NCBI GenBank assembly: GCA_036960175.1
Contig: JBALWH010000006.1
Coordinates: 62,001-126,000, forward strand
DNA from: Motiliproteus sp036960175
Lineage (GTDB): Bacteria > Pseudomonadota > Gammaproteobacteria > Pseudomonadales > Balneatricaceae
Length of the DNA: 64,000 bases
Reading direction: 5' to 3'
In this document: piece after piece, positions 25,515 to 34,607 of the stretch
Layout of the letters: each line of letters begins with the position of its first letter
Position numbering within the stretch: the stretch's first letter is position 1
Made by a program: the position numbers and the translations under genes
Notes under the pieces: model-generated
What the model was told of the DNA's origin: nothing
The model's database searches: none
What the model saw: the letters and a program-made list of their open reading frames with translations, nothing else

Positions 25515-27032
25515 TTAGGATGACAGTGTTATCAGTTGTGAATGCTCTTTTAAATAGGCCACCGCGTAATCCAATTCGCCGGGACTTTCGGCATGGATGG
25601 TCAATAGGGTTTCTCTTTGTTTTACCTCGTCTCCCAGTTTCGCGTAGATCACAATGCCAGCGGCAGGGTCGGCTGGTGCGCCGGCCAGTTTGGCGATCTG
25701 TGCCAGTAGTCGGTTGTTAATGACGCTGACAATGCCGTCCTCTAGGGCAACCATATTGTAGCGGTAGGGCGCGACAGGCGGTTGTTTCAGGCCGCCCTGA
25801 GCTTCGCAAATGGCTTTGAACTTATTCCAGGCTTTTCCAGAGTCAATCAGAGCTAAAGCTTCATTAAAGCCTTGTCCTGGGGCGGCTTTGTCACCCATTT
25901 CCAGTAATGCTCCGGCAATTTCAGCGGCTCTGTTCTTTAGATCTTGCGGGGCACCTTGTTGATTTTGTAGTACCGCCAGAATATCCCAGGCTTCTAACGC
26001 TGGCCCGATGCCCCGGCCCACCGGTTGGGAGCCATCACTGATCATTATTCTGATTTTTAGACCGAGTTCTTTGGCAACCCTTGTTAGTAGTGAAGATAGC
26101 CGTTTGGCGGAGGCCTGGTCACGAACTTTGGCGGTCGCCCCCACAGGGATGTCAATCAGAACATGGGTCGCGCCTGCGGCCATTTTCTTTGACAATACCG
26201 AGGCGATCAGCTGCCCTTCGCTGTCCATTTCCAGCGCCCGTTCCACTCGTATTAGCAGATCATCGGCAGGACTGAGCCGCACTGAGCCGCCCCACGCGAG
26301 GCAGCCGCCTTCTTTGTGGACCACCTGGCGGATCTGTTCTAGGTCTAGGCGCACGTTGGTCAGGGTTTCCATGGTATCTGCAGTGCCTGCCGGCGAGGTG
26401 ATGGCACGGGATGAGGTCTTTGGTATGGTGAGCCCCGCAGCGGCTAGAATGGATACTAATATGGGCGTTGTGCGGTTGCCTGGAAGGCCCCCGACACAGT
26501 GTTTATCCACCACTATGGCTTTATCCCAATGCAGACAACTACCGACATTCACCATCGCCCGGGTCAGATCAACAATTTCTTCGCAATCGAGACAGCCGGT
26601 GCCACAGGCGGTAATAAACGCAGCTAGGTGGACGTCGGCATATAGGCCGTCGGCTATATCGTGGATAATGCTATTAATCTGTTCACTGTTGAGCTTATGG
26701 CCAAATACCTTGGCGCGGACATGGGAGAGGGATTCCAGGGGTTTGGGGTGGCTGACCCAGACTTGATCGCCCTCTTTCAGGGCCATGTGCCGCCAGGCTG
26801 AATCAGAAAATCCAATTTGCTGATCCTTCAGTAAATCGCTATGCACAATATGCAGGGTGGCGATAATCTGTTTGTCCGAGGTCTCTACCTGAACCCGGGA
26901 TAGTGCTGAAAATCCTTCTGAATAGCAGACATGACTGTCTGCCCGCAGATAGATAGTCAATTCCTGATGGGTATCTATGCCAATTCTGCGAGCCGTGAGT
27001 GGCAGCAGGTGTTCGCCTTTGTGATAGGTCAT
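25515..27032 (-). CDS. Archaeal-type AMP/thymidine phosphorylase
   Basis: 505 residues from the ATG at 27032. This matches the length of archaeal AMP phosphorylases (about 503), longer than bacterial DeoA (440). An N-terminal extension (about residues 1-85) precedes the phosphorylase core: DIADGLYADVHLAAFITAC, VDKHCVGGLPGNRTTPI, SSRAITSPAGTADTMETL, AWGGSVRLSPADDLL. AMP phosphorylase splits nucleoside monophosphates with phosphate to ribose 1,5-bisphosphate and base. A longer form starting at 27164 is unlikely. Bacterial members are often labelled thymidine phosphorylase; substrate untested here. Confidence 0.85.
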   Translation of the reverse strand: MTYHKGEHLLPLTARRIGIDTHQELTIYLRADSHVCYSEGFSALSRVQVETSDKQIIATLHIVHSDLLKDQQIGFSDSAWRHMALKEGDQVWVSHPKPLESLSHVRAKVFGHKLNSEQINSIIHDIADGLYADVHLAAFITACGTGCLDCEEIVDLTRAMVNVGSCLHWDKAIVVDKHCVGGLPGNRTTPILVSILAAAGLTIPKTSSRAITSPAGTADTMETLTNVRLDLEQIRQVVHKEGGCLAWGGSVRLSPADDLLIRVERALEMDSEGQLIASVLSKKMAAGATHVLIDIPVGATAKVRDQASAKRLSSLLTRVAKELGLKIRIMISDGSQPVGRGIGPALEAWDILAVLQNQQGAPQDLKNRAAEIAGALLEMGDKAAPGQGFNEALALIDSGKAWNKFKAICEAQGGLKQPPVAPYRYNMVALEDGIVSVINNRLLAQIAKLAGAPADPAAGIVIYAKLGDEVKQRETLLTIHAESPGELDYAVAYLKEHSQLITLSS

Positions 27033-27191
27033 AACTGCGCTTTTTCGTTTCCAAATGATAAATATATAGGTTAAGTATAGTCGCCTGCATAGTGCTAATT
27101 GGCAGATGTGATCGAATCTATAAGTTGCTAGAATGCGGTGGAATTTTTTAGCCTTTGTCTTCATTTGAATAGCGAAATTGAGTTAAAGAAT

Positions 27192-28046
27192 ATGGAACGT
27201 AAGTATCGGTTGGTGATCTCCTGCCCTGATCGTATGGGCATCGTCGCGATGGTTAGTAATTTTATTTCCAGCCATGGTGGCTCCATTGGAGATGCGCATC
27301 AGCATTCAGATTCCTCAACGGGTTGGTTCTTTATGCGCTACGAAGTTAGCGCTCAGAGTCTGCCGTTCTCTTTGGAGGAGCTGCGCGACGCTTTCGAACC
27401 CATTGCTCAGTCTTTTAATATGAACTGGCGTATCGTAGATTCGGCCATGCCTAAACAGGTGTTGTTGATGGCCAGTCGCGAAGCCCATTGCTTATCGGAT
27501 CTATTATACCGGTATCAAGCCAAAGAGCTGGATTGCGAAATCCCTTGTGTGATTTCCAATCATGAAGACTTACGTAGCATGGTCGAGTGGCACGGCATTC
27601 CTTATCATCACGTCCCAGTGGATTCTAAGGATAAGACGGCTTCTTTTGATCAGGTACGCAAGTTTGTACAGGATTATCAGATTGATACCATCGTTCTCGC
27701 GCGTTATATGCAGATTCTTCCTCCTGATATATGCCAGGATTTTGCATCAAAGGTGATCAATATCCATCATAGTTTCCTACCGTCCTTTGCCGGTGCTAAA
27801 CCTTACCATCAAGCTCATGAGCGGGGTGTTAAGCTGATCGGTGCCACTTGCCATTATGTGACGGAGGATCTGGATGCGGGGCCTATTATCGATCAGGACG
27901 TTATTCGTATCAGTCACACCGATGAAATCAGCGATATGGTGAGACTGGGGCGCGATGCGGAGAAGACCGTGTTGGCCCGTGGCCTGCGCTGGCATCTGCA
28001 AGATCGTATTTTGGTTCATGGAAACAAGACCGTAGTATTTAATTAA
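27192..28046 (+). CDS. purU: Formyltetrahydrofolate deformylase
   Basis: PurU hydrolyses 10-formyl-THF to formate and THF, feeding PurT and balancing one-carbon pools. 284 residues from the ATG at 27192 (E. coli 280). An N-terminal ACT domain (YRLVISCPDRMGIVAMVSNFI, about residues 4-85) precedes the formyltransferase-like domain, with VINIHHSFLPSFAGAKPYHQAHERGVKLIGATCHYVTEDLDAGPII and the catalytic Asn, His and Asp. Divergent from the phosphorylase gene. Confidence 0.95.
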   Translation: MERKYRLVISCPDRMGIVAMVSNFISSHGGSIGDAHQHSDSSTGWFFMRYEVSAQSLPFSLEELRDAFEPIAQSFNMNWRIVDSAMPKQVLLMASREAHCLSDLLYRYQAKELDCEIPCVISNHEDLRSMVEWHGIPYHHVPVDSKDKTASFDQVRKFVQDYQIDTIVLARYMQILPPDICQDFASKVINIHHSFLPSFAGAKPYHQAHERGVKLIGATCHYVTEDLDAGPIIDQDVIRISHTDEISDMVRLGRDAEKTVLARGLRWHLQDRILVHGNKTVVFN

Positions 28047-28104
28047 GTCTTTGTATTTTATGTATATTGTATTCGTTATCTGTTGCGTATAAGGAGCAGC
28101 AAGC

Positions 28105-28512
28105 ATGTTGAAATCAGTAAAAGTTCAGGATTATATGACCACGCAATTGGTGACTTTCAAGCCGGAAATGGACCTGTTTGAAGCCATTAGAATGTTCACT
28201 GAACACAATATTTCTGGTGCTCCAGTGGTGGATGGCCGTGGTGAAATGATCGGTATGCTGTCAGAAGTAGACTGCCTGAAAGCGATTCTCAGTTATACCT
28301 ACCACGAAGAAGAGCACGGCGGTCATGTCGGTGATTTTATGACCGATCAGGTCGATAGTATCCAGTACGGTGAAGATATTGTGAATCTGGCTAAGAAGTT
28401 TATCGACGGACCTCGTCGTCGATTTCCTGTGTTGAGAGAGGGCAAGCTTGTCGGTCAGATCAGTCGTAAAGATGTCTTGCACGCGGTTAAGGATTTTGTA
28501 GATAAGAAATAA
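28105..28512 (+). CDS. CBS-domain pair protein
   Basis: 135 residues made of two CBS motifs (about residues 8-65 and 75-132: VQDYMTTQLVTFKPEMDLFEAIRMFTEHNISGAPVVD and VGDFMTDQVDSIQYGEDIVNLAKKFIDGPRRRFPVL). Such Bateman modules bind adenosyl ligands and usually regulate a partner. No fused effector domain is present. AAGGAG lies 8 bases before the ATG, and a strong terminator follows. Partner unknown. Confidence 0.88.
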   Translation: MLKSVKVQDYMTTQLVTFKPEMDLFEAIRMFTEHNISGAPVVDGRGEMIGMLSEVDCLKAILSYTYHEEEHGGHVGDFMTDQVDSIQYGEDIVNLAKKFIDGPRRRFPVLREGKLVGQISRKDVLHAVKDFVDKK

Positions 28513-28533
28513 TCTTTGATTAATCAAATTGTT

Positions 28534-28563
28534 AAAAAAGGAGGCTGAAAGCCTCCTTTTTTT
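28534..28563 (+). terminator. Rho-independent terminator after the CBS gene
   Basis: GGAGGCT (28540-28546) pairs with AGCCTCC (28550-28556) around a GAA loop. It is followed by seven T residues and preceded by six A residues, so it could work in both directions. Confidence 0.93.
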
Positions 28564-28718
28564 GTGCGTATTAAACTCTTACTATGAGCTAGATTTATGG
28601 TTAGAGTGGGCTGATTTAGTTGTTTCAGATTGCTGGCTTGAAAAGTAAGCCTAGGGCTTTTGTGTTAAGCTCGGGCCAATTATCGTGACGCCATTAACAG
28701 AGAATTTTCGAGCCGTCT

Positions 28719-29645
28719 ATGAGTGGGCTATTCCCAGAACATCCCGTCCTTTTTTATCCTTCACTGGCACAGCGTTATGGTGCTGAAGAAGCTATTTTGC
28801 TGGCGATTTATCAAGAGTTCGCTCGTCATCATGGCGCCGTTGATGGCCTCCAGCAGATGTACTTTCTGGCCCGCCGAATGGAATGGCAGCAGCTGGCTCC
28901 TTTCTGGGACGAAGAGCAGTTGGCTACTCTGACCAATAGTCTAGTTACCCAACAGGCAATCGAAGCAGAATTTAATACCAATGGCAGTATTCGGGTGTTG
29001 ATGATCAATGCTCATGGGCAAACCCCAGCGTCAGCAACTGTGCCAGCACAAACAGTGAGTGTTCAAACAGAAGTTTATGAGGTCGAAAGAAAAAGTTACG
29101 ACGTTGAAACCGCTTGTGACGCCAGTAATGGTTCTTCTTTTCCAGCTAGATCAATGGCTTACAAGGCGGTTGTGAAGTCTCATCAATCCCCGGATACCCT
29201 GTTAGCGCGAGGGCCAGCTCCTAGCTTTGGTGGCAGCACCGGATGGAATCGCCCGCAAGATGACTTACATCGACTGTTTGATCAGCAGGAAAAACGCAAT
29301 CAGCAGTTGCATGAGATTGATATGGGTTGGAAGCCCAGTGCCACGACTTATCAGATGTTGGCTAAACATAACGTACCAGACGAGTTTGCCGACAATCTGA
29401 TTGATGAATTTATTGCCTATTGGTTGGCCCAGAACAAGAAGAAAGCGTCCTGGGATCCACATTTTATCGATCATGTGAAACGTAAGTGGGTTCAGGAGCA
29501 GAGTCGACAGGGGCGCCGAACCTTTGCAAACAAGACTGATCAGGAATTAAAGGCTAATGGTGAAAGATATAAATCAAATAATCGCGCAGAGAAACGAGAG
29601 CGCATCACCGAAGCAGTCATGGACATCAAAAACGTCGACTGGTGA
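28719..29645 (+). CDS. DnaT-like primosomal protein
   Basis: 308 residues. The C-terminal half carries the DnaT DNA-binding domain signature: MGWKPSATTYQMLAKHNVPDEFADNLIDEFIAYW and KKASWDPHFIDHVKRKWVQE (about residues 200-260). The N-terminal 90 residues resemble a winged-helix/DnaD-like region, and a variable linker joins them. E. coli DnaT helps PriA/PriB load DnaB at restart sites. It overlaps the lambda P-like gene by 89 bases, implying a joint role in helicase loading. Confidence 0.75.
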   Translation: MSGLFPEHPVLFYPSLAQRYGAEEAILLAIYQEFARHHGAVDGLQQMYFLARRMEWQQLAPFWDEEQLATLTNSLVTQQAIEAEFNTNGSIRVLMINAHGQTPASATVPAQTVSVQTEVYEVERKSYDVETACDASNGSSFPARSMAYKAVVKSHQSPDTLLARGPAPSFGGSTGWNRPQDDLHRLFDQQEKRNQQLHEIDMGWKPSATTYQMLAKHNVPDEFADNLIDEFIAYWLAQNKKKASWDPHFIDHVKRKWVQEQSRQGRRTFANKTDQELKANGERYKSNNRAEKRERITEAVMDIKNVDW

Positions 29646-30363
29646 TTCATCGTCAGCGCAGACCGATCTAATTAGCGTTGAGACGAAGACGCTGGTAAAT
29701 ATGATTTTTGCCCGTTTTATGACGATCTATGGGCATAAGTTCAAGAGCACTTTTGAAAACGAAAGCGAGATTCGTATTGCTAAGCGGGAGTGGGCGCTTA
29801 GTCTGCAAGGCTATAACGAGCAGGAACTGGTGGCTGCGGTTAACCGCAGCAAGGAAGATTTTGTTTGGATGCCTACGGTTTCCGAATTTCTGTCGATTCT
29901 TAAAAAGGGATTTGAGGCCTATGGATTGCCCTCGTCCTTGCGGGCTTATCAGGAAGCTTGTTTGCATGCGGATCATCCCCGGAAGCATAACTGGAGTCAT
30001 GCAGCCGTTTATTTTGCCGGTCGTGAAACCGACTGGTTCCGACTCAGGACTGAAGAAAAATCGGAGGTGATGGCAGATTTCGAATTTATCTATCGCAAAA
30101 TCTGTCAGCGGGTCGTGGCGGGTGAAGAACTGGAAGTGCCGTTGCCGAAAGGGCTGCCGGACAAGTCGTTAGATACGTTGACGAAGTTTGTGCAGCAGTG
30201 GGGGGAGGATAACAATCTGACTGCAGAGCAGGCGGCAACAGCGCTGTTTTATCTGCAAAAGCCTAAAGATAGTTCGGTGCGAACTCATTTCAAAGCCCAT
30301 GCCGAGAAGCTGTTGAAAGACTGGGGGTTTGAGCTGACCCTGCCTGAAGATTATCAGTCTTGA
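29557..30363 (+). CDS. Lambda P-like replication protein (putative DnaB loader)
   Basis: 268 residues. The middle region (MIFARFMTIYGHKFKSTFENESEIRIAKREWALSLQGYNEQELVAAVNRS, about residues 49-100, then FVWMPTVSEFLSIL) matches the replication protein P family. In phage lambda, P captures host DnaB and delivers it to the origin. The start ATG at 29557 lies 89 bases inside the DnaT-like gene, in another frame, with AAAGG just upstream. No phage genes are nearby, so this looks like a resident chromosomal gene. Confidence 0.7.
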   Translation: MVKDINQIIAQRNESASPKQSWTSKTSTGDSSSAQTDLISVETKTLVNMIFARFMTIYGHKFKSTFENESEIRIAKREWALSLQGYNEQELVAAVNRSKEDFVWMPTVSEFLSILKKGFEAYGLPSSLRAYQEACLHADHPRKHNWSHAAVYFAGRETDWFRLRTEEKSEVMADFEFIYRKICQRVVAGEELEVPLPKGLPDKSLDTLTKFVQQWGEDNNLTAEQAATALFYLQKPKDSSVRTHFKAHAEKLLKDWGFELTLPEDYQS

Positions 30364-30373
30364 TCGGTTAGTA

Positions 30374-32269
30374 TTAGTACTCTGCGGCCTGTTGCAATGG
30401 CTGCTCAGTATTGGGCAGGTAGATATCAATCCGGGTTCCCTGTTCGGTGCTTGAATCTATTATCATCTCTCCGCCATCGGCTTCCAGCAGTGAGTGGCAC
30501 AGGGATAACCCCAGCCCGGTGCCTTTACCTACCGATTTGGTCGAATAGAAGGCTTCCGTGGCATGGCGAAGCACGTCTGTGGCCATGCCGCAGCCATTAT
30601 CGATGACCGACATACAGACCTTGTCTTGGTGTAACGCTGACAGCACGCGAATGTGCCCTTCATTAATATTCTTTTCTGAAATGGCATCTGCGGAATTACT
30701 AAGCAGATTCATCAGTATCTGGATGATGTGGTCGCTTGAGCAGAATATCGCCGGTATCTGGTTGTCCAATTCCAGTTCCACTTTGATCTGATTGAAACGG
30801 GCGTCATGCCGCATCAGTCGGCAGGTTCGGCCAATGAGGTTGTTAAGGTCGTTGAGTTCTGCTGTATGGCTTTGTGGTGTCGAAAACTCGGACACGTCCC
30901 TGGAAATATTGACGATCCTGTCGATCTGCTCCTGAATCAACTTAAGATCATCGCCAGAATCTGTGCTGTTGCTATTTAGAGAACGTTGATCGTAAATACC
31001 CTGAATTAGCCCAGAGATTGCGGCAATAGGGTTGCCAATTTCATGCACTATACCGGCGGCCAGATTGCCGATGGCTGCCATCTTTTCACGGTGCTGATAT
31101 TTGTTGCGGGCAGATTCCAGTTCCAGTTCTGCTACGCGTTGTTTACTCAGATCCCTGATGGTGCCGATAAATACCGGCATTTCTCCGATACGCGCTTCGG
31201 TGACAGCTAATTCAATGGGAAACAGACTGCCATCGCGGCGCCTGGCGTTAAGCTGACGCAGATTGCCAATGATGCTGCGCTCTCCTGTTTTCAGATAGTT
31301 ATTGAGGTAGCCATCATGGGCGGCACTATGGTTTTTTGGCATCAGTGCGCTGATGTTTTGACCGATGATTTCATTGGCCTTATAGCCGAACATGAATTCT
31401 GCGGTGGAATTGAAAGATTCAATGATGCCAAAACGATTGATGCAGATAATACCGTTGAACACGTTTTCCATGACCGCATCCAGATAGTGTTTTTGTACGG
31501 TCAGATTGTCCTCAATGGTCTGGCGTTCAAGGATTTCGTTTTGCAGTACTTCGGTGCGTTCTTTAACCCTTTTCTCCAGGTTCATGCGGGTGGCTTCGAG
31601 TTGCTCTAGGGAGCTTTCGAGCTGCTGCTGGTTGTTGACTAATTCCTTGTTAATCCGTCTGACGATAAATGTGAGGATAAGATAAAGCCCAAACAAAACC
31701 GCTATGATTGCAGTGATCACCTGCCAGCGATAGGTTTGGGCTATTTCATAGAGGGCGCTGATATCATTATGGAGTTCCAGAGTGGCAGTGTTATCGTTAT
31801 GGGATAGCGCTATTTGACTGAAGACTACAGCTGCATCGCTGATCGGGGCGTGCATGCCGTGAAAGGATTTATGAAACTGGATTTCGCTGTAATGTCGCTT
31901 TTCAGGTGCCAGAACCTGGGTTGCGGATAGGGAGTCTTGACTGTCTGGGGAGGTGCTAAAAAGCAGTTTTCCATCTGGAGTTTTAATGGCAATCCGCACA
32001 ATAGAGTGCCCGAGGGAGTGCTGGCGTATTTTTTCATTGAGCTTCTGGCGGGCCTGATTTTCTATCTCGGGGGACGTGCTGGTGGCCAGTTGTTGCAGAT
32101 CGTTTTTCCAGAACAGGGAGATAACCTCAGCCTCAGCTAAGTTCTCATCCTCGCCGTGTTTGAGTAACATTTGATCGATCGCATACTGTGCAAACAATGA
32201 CAGCGATAGGGCCGCGATCAGTACAAATGCCAGTCCATAAATAGAAAACGAATTTCGTAGCCTAAGCAT
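30374..32269 (-). CDS. Membrane PAS-domain sensor histidine kinase
   Basis: 631 residues: a transmembrane helix at about 11-31, a periplasmic sensor region to about 180, a second helix (VITAIIAVLFGLYLILTFIV) and a coiled coil (about 215-260). A PAS domain (about 265-380, GIICINRFGIIESFN) precedes HisKA with the phospho-His in AAGIVHEIGNPIAA. The ATPase domain carries NLLSNSADAI, VIDNGCGM and GTGLGLSLCHSL. The kinase appears intact. No response regulator gene adjoins it, so it is an orphan; the ligand is unknown. Confidence 0.9.
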   Translation of the reverse strand: MLRLRNSFSIYGLAFVLIAALSLSLFAQYAIDQMLLKHGEDENLAEAEVISLFWKNDLQQLATSTSPEIENQARQKLNEKIRQHSLGHSIVRIAIKTPDGKLLFSTSPDSQDSLSATQVLAPEKRHYSEIQFHKSFHGMHAPISDAAVVFSQIALSHNDNTATLELHNDISALYEIAQTYRWQVITAIIAVLFGLYLILTFIVRRINKELVNNQQQLESSLEQLEATRMNLEKRVKERTEVLQNEILERQTIEDNLTVQKHYLDAVMENVFNGIICINRFGIIESFNSTAEFMFGYKANEIIGQNISALMPKNHSAAHDGYLNNYLKTGERSIIGNLRQLNARRRDGSLFPIELAVTEARIGEMPVFIGTIRDLSKQRVAELELESARNKYQHREKMAAIGNLAAGIVHEIGNPIAAISGLIQGIYDQRSLNSNSTDSGDDLKLIQEQIDRIVNISRDVSEFSTPQSHTAELNDLNNLIGRTCRLMRHDARFNQIKVELELDNQIPAIFCSSDHIIQILMNLLSNSADAISEKNINEGHIRVLSALHQDKVCMSVIDNGCGMATDVLRHATEAFYSTKSVGKGTGLGLSLCHSLLEADGGEMIIDSSTEQGTRIDIYLPNTEQPLQQAAEY

Positions 32270-32376
32270 TTTCTCGATTACCTTTGGATTGGATCCAGAG
32301 CGACAGCGATAGCATATATTCAGGTTAGCATGGAAGTCGAGTCTCGTTTTGGTGTTGGCCTTTTCGCCAATGTCAG

Positions 32377-33414
32377 CTAGCTACCAAAGAACCCTCCAAT
32401 GGCTTTACCCAAAGCTTCGCTGCGTTCTGAGTCTCGGAAACTCTCCATAATTGGCGCGCGCATTCCTGGAATAAATACCAGATCTCGGACCATCAAATTA
32501 AAACTCGGTTGACCGGCACTGTTGCAGGCCAGCTTATCCATGAACAGTCGACGTATATCTGCGTCTTGCAGATCTTTCCAGCAGCGACTGGAGATAGCTG
32601 CCAGTACTTCTATATCTGTCCCATAGTTGCTTTCCAATACCATTTTCAAACAGTTGTGGCGTATGTCATCGCTGTGGCTTTGAGATAGGGCGCGGATCAG
32701 GGTGGCAATTAGATTGGCATCGCCCTGTTGGTCTGCAATGGCGGTAACCAGGCGCTCGCTAATAGCTTGGCTAAGAGTGTGAGAGATGACTTCGTGTTCA
32801 AGGTTTACGCACAGTGCTTGCAGTGGCGACACGGGAAGCTTGTTAATGGCTTTAGTGAGCAAACTTTCGTTACCGCGTTCATCGAGTCGCGCGACTAAAT
32901 CGGCGATGCCTTGCAATCCCAGCTGGTCCCAGTGCTCATAGCCGCGCACCCCAGAAAAATATTCCCGGGCTGATTCATAATAAGACGAGGCCGGTTGCTT
33001 TAGAATACAGGTGGCACGGGCGTGGAAGGCTGCCATTTTTTCCTGGTCAGGAGTGAAGGAAAAGGGATTGTCTTTTAACGGATCTTCCTGGTTTTCTGTA
33101 TTGAGTAACTGGCTACCGACAGTTTTTGCCAGTCGGTTCAGAAAGTCATCTCGCGCCGCTTGAACCAGTCGACCCTGTTCGTCTAAAGGGAATTTGAGGA
33201 ACCAGATAAGGTGTTGCTGCGGTTGTTTGGGATTGAAAATCAATACCGCCAACCATGCCTGTTGCTGCAGCGGCAGCGGATAGGGGATTTCGGTCTGTTC
33301 GAATTTCTGGAATACATCCTGAGACAATTTGCTGATACGGCGGCCAAGATCAAAGATACGGAAATTGGCGTCAGTTGATTTTAAAAAATCAGAGAGAGTT
33401 TGGATGTTGTTCAT
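32377..33414 (-). CDS. DUF3549 family protein
   Basis: 345 residues. The N-terminal block (TLSDFLKSTDANFRIFDLGRRISKLS, then PYPLPLQQQAWLAVLIFNP and LIWFLKFPLDEQG) matches DUF3549, a family of unknown function common in Pseudomonas-like gammaproteobacteria. The C-terminal half is helical and repeat-like. No signal peptide or membrane segment. Alone on its strand between the histidine kinase and the divergent GIY-YIG gene. Confidence 0.8.
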   Translation of the reverse strand: MNNIQTLSDFLKSTDANFRIFDLGRRISKLSQDVFQKFEQTEIPYPLPLQQQAWLAVLIFNPKQPQQHLIWFLKFPLDEQGRLVQAARDDFLNRLAKTVGSQLLNTENQEDPLKDNPFSFTPDQEKMAAFHARATCILKQPASSYYESAREYFSGVRGYEHWDQLGLQGIADLVARLDERGNESLLTKAINKLPVSPLQALCVNLEHEVISHTLSQAISERLVTAIADQQGDANLIATLIRALSQSHSDDIRHNCLKMVLESNYGTDIEVLAAISSRCWKDLQDADIRRLFMDKLACNSAGQPSFNLMVRDLVFIPGMRAPIMESFRDSERSEALGKAIGGFFGS

Positions 33415-33508
33415 AACTAGTTGCTAAAAGGCCTTTGGCTGCCGCACGGGCGTGGTGTTAGGATGAGCAGTATTCTAGCACCCATCAGCATCTATCGGGA
33501 CTACTACT

Positions 33509-33808
33509 GTGGTGGTAAAAAGTATAGCCTCGTCACCCGTTGAGGGTTTTTGGTATCTCTATATCATTGAGACTGACGGCGGACGTCTTTACACCGGGAT
33601 TACTACGGACGTAGAACGAAGGTTTAAACAGCACATTGAGGGCAGGGGTGCTAAATTCTTTCGTACTGATGCTCCAAAAAAAATACGCTATCAAGCTCAA
33701 TTTGTTGACCGTTCTGCCGCTAGCAGAGAGGAATTCAGAATTAAAAAGCTGGCCCGGATCAAGAAGTTGGAGTTAATTGAGAAAAGTGCTATAACCCTCT
33801 CGTTATAG
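33509..33808 (+). CDS. GIY-YIG nuclease family protein
   Basis: 99 residues, UPF0213/YhbQ-like. The GIY-YIG core reads FWYLYIIETDGGRLYTGITTDVERRFKQH, followed by FFRTDAPKKIRYQ and the catalytic-region Glu in SREEFRIKK. The start is a GTG at 33509 (or the adjacent GTG at 33512) with no clear Shine-Dalgarno. The usual role is a structure-selective or degenerate endonuclease; the activity of this one is unknown. Confidence 0.85.
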   Translation: MVVKSIASSPVEGFWYLYIIETDGGRLYTGITTDVERRFKQHIEGRGAKFFRTDAPKKIRYQAQFVDRSAASREEFRIKKLARIKKLELIEKSAITLSL

Positions 33809-33832
33809 GGGTTAATTCTGAAGCGTTTTCAT

Positions 33833-33838
33833 TATAAT
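33833..33838 (+). promoter_or_regulatory. Probable -10 element upstream of the DUF1538 operon
   Basis: A perfect TATAAT lies 35 bases before the TTG start of the first DUF1538 gene, in the 64-base gap after the GIY-YIG gene. No good -35 is seen 16-18 bases upstream, which suggests dependence on an activator or an unusual promoter. Confidence 0.4.
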
Positions 33839-33872
33839 GCCAATTCAATTACAGACCCTAAGGTAATATGAT

Positions 33873-34607
33873 TTGAAACAATCGTTGCATGCTCTTTTTC
33901 GTTCCATGTTGGGAAGTGTGCGTGATCTGGCACCGATTATTCTGGTTATAGGCTTCTTTCAACTGGTGGTGCTGCAGCAGCCTATACCTGATTTGATTGG
34001 GCTTGTTGTGGGTGTGTTGTTTGTAGTGCTGGGGCTGACTTTCTTTATTTTTGGATTGGAGATGGGGTTGTTTCCTATCGGTGAATCCATGGCCCACGCT
34101 TTTGCTCGCAAGGGTAGTCTGGGATGGTTATTAGTCTTTGCGTTTGCTCTCGGCTTTGGTACCACGGTGGCAGAACCGGCATTGATAGCCGTTGCGGCGG
34201 AAGCCGCTAGTGTAGCGGCGGAAGGCGGAATGATTGAGAACAACGCGGACGCCCAGTCCGTTTACGCCAGTGGCTTAAGATTTACTGTTGCCTTTTCTGT
34301 AGGGCTGGCGATTTTGATCGGTGTGCTGCGCATCCTAAGGGGCTGGCCGATCCAGAACTTGATCATTGGTGGTTATCTTCTGGTGGTTATCATGACGTTT
34401 TTTGCACCAGAGGAAATCATCGGTATTGCCTATGATTCCGGTGGTGTGACCACCTCTACGATTACCGTTCCGCTGGTGACGGCTCTGGGGGTCGGTCTGG
34501 CGTCCACGATTAAAGGGCGTAATCCGATGATTGACGGCTTTGGTCTGATCGCATTTGCTTCCCTTACCCCCATAATTTTTGTCATGGCATACGGGATGGT
34601 AATTTGA
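33873..34607 (+). CDS. DUF1538 membrane protein, first half-size subunit
   Basis: 244 residues with about six or seven hydrophobic segments, so an integral inner-membrane protein. It belongs to DUF1538 by the motif pair GFGTTVAEPALIAVA and AYDSGGVTTSTITVPLVTALGVGLA, which its neighbour repeats. Function unknown; a transporter or channel is a reasonable inference from fold and context. The start is a TTG at 33873 with AAGG 9 bases upstream; an ATG at 33868 opens only a two-codon frame. It overlaps the second subunit gene by a TGATG junction. Confidence 0.8.
   Translation: MKQSLHALFRSMLGSVRDLAPIILVIGFFQLVVLQQPIPDLIGLVVGVLFVVLGLTFFIFGLEMGLFPIGESMAHAFARKGSLGWLLVFAFALGFGTTVAEPALIAVAAEAASVAAEGGMIENNADAQSVYASGLRFTVAFSVGLAILIGVLRILRGWPIQNLIIGGYLLVVIMTFFAPEEIIGIAYDSGGVTTSTITVPLVTALGVGLASTIKGRNPMIDGFGLIAFASLTPIIFVMAYGMVI

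Noticed and set aside
27033..27164. Longer form of the AMP/thymidine phosphorylase
   Set aside because: The extra 44 residues are basic and unlike the family and overlap the divergent purU upstream region.
28719..30363. Prophage remnant around the lambda P-like gene
   Set aside because: No integrase, repressor, structural or lysis genes and no attachment repeats flank it; neighbours are housekeeping genes with similar composition.
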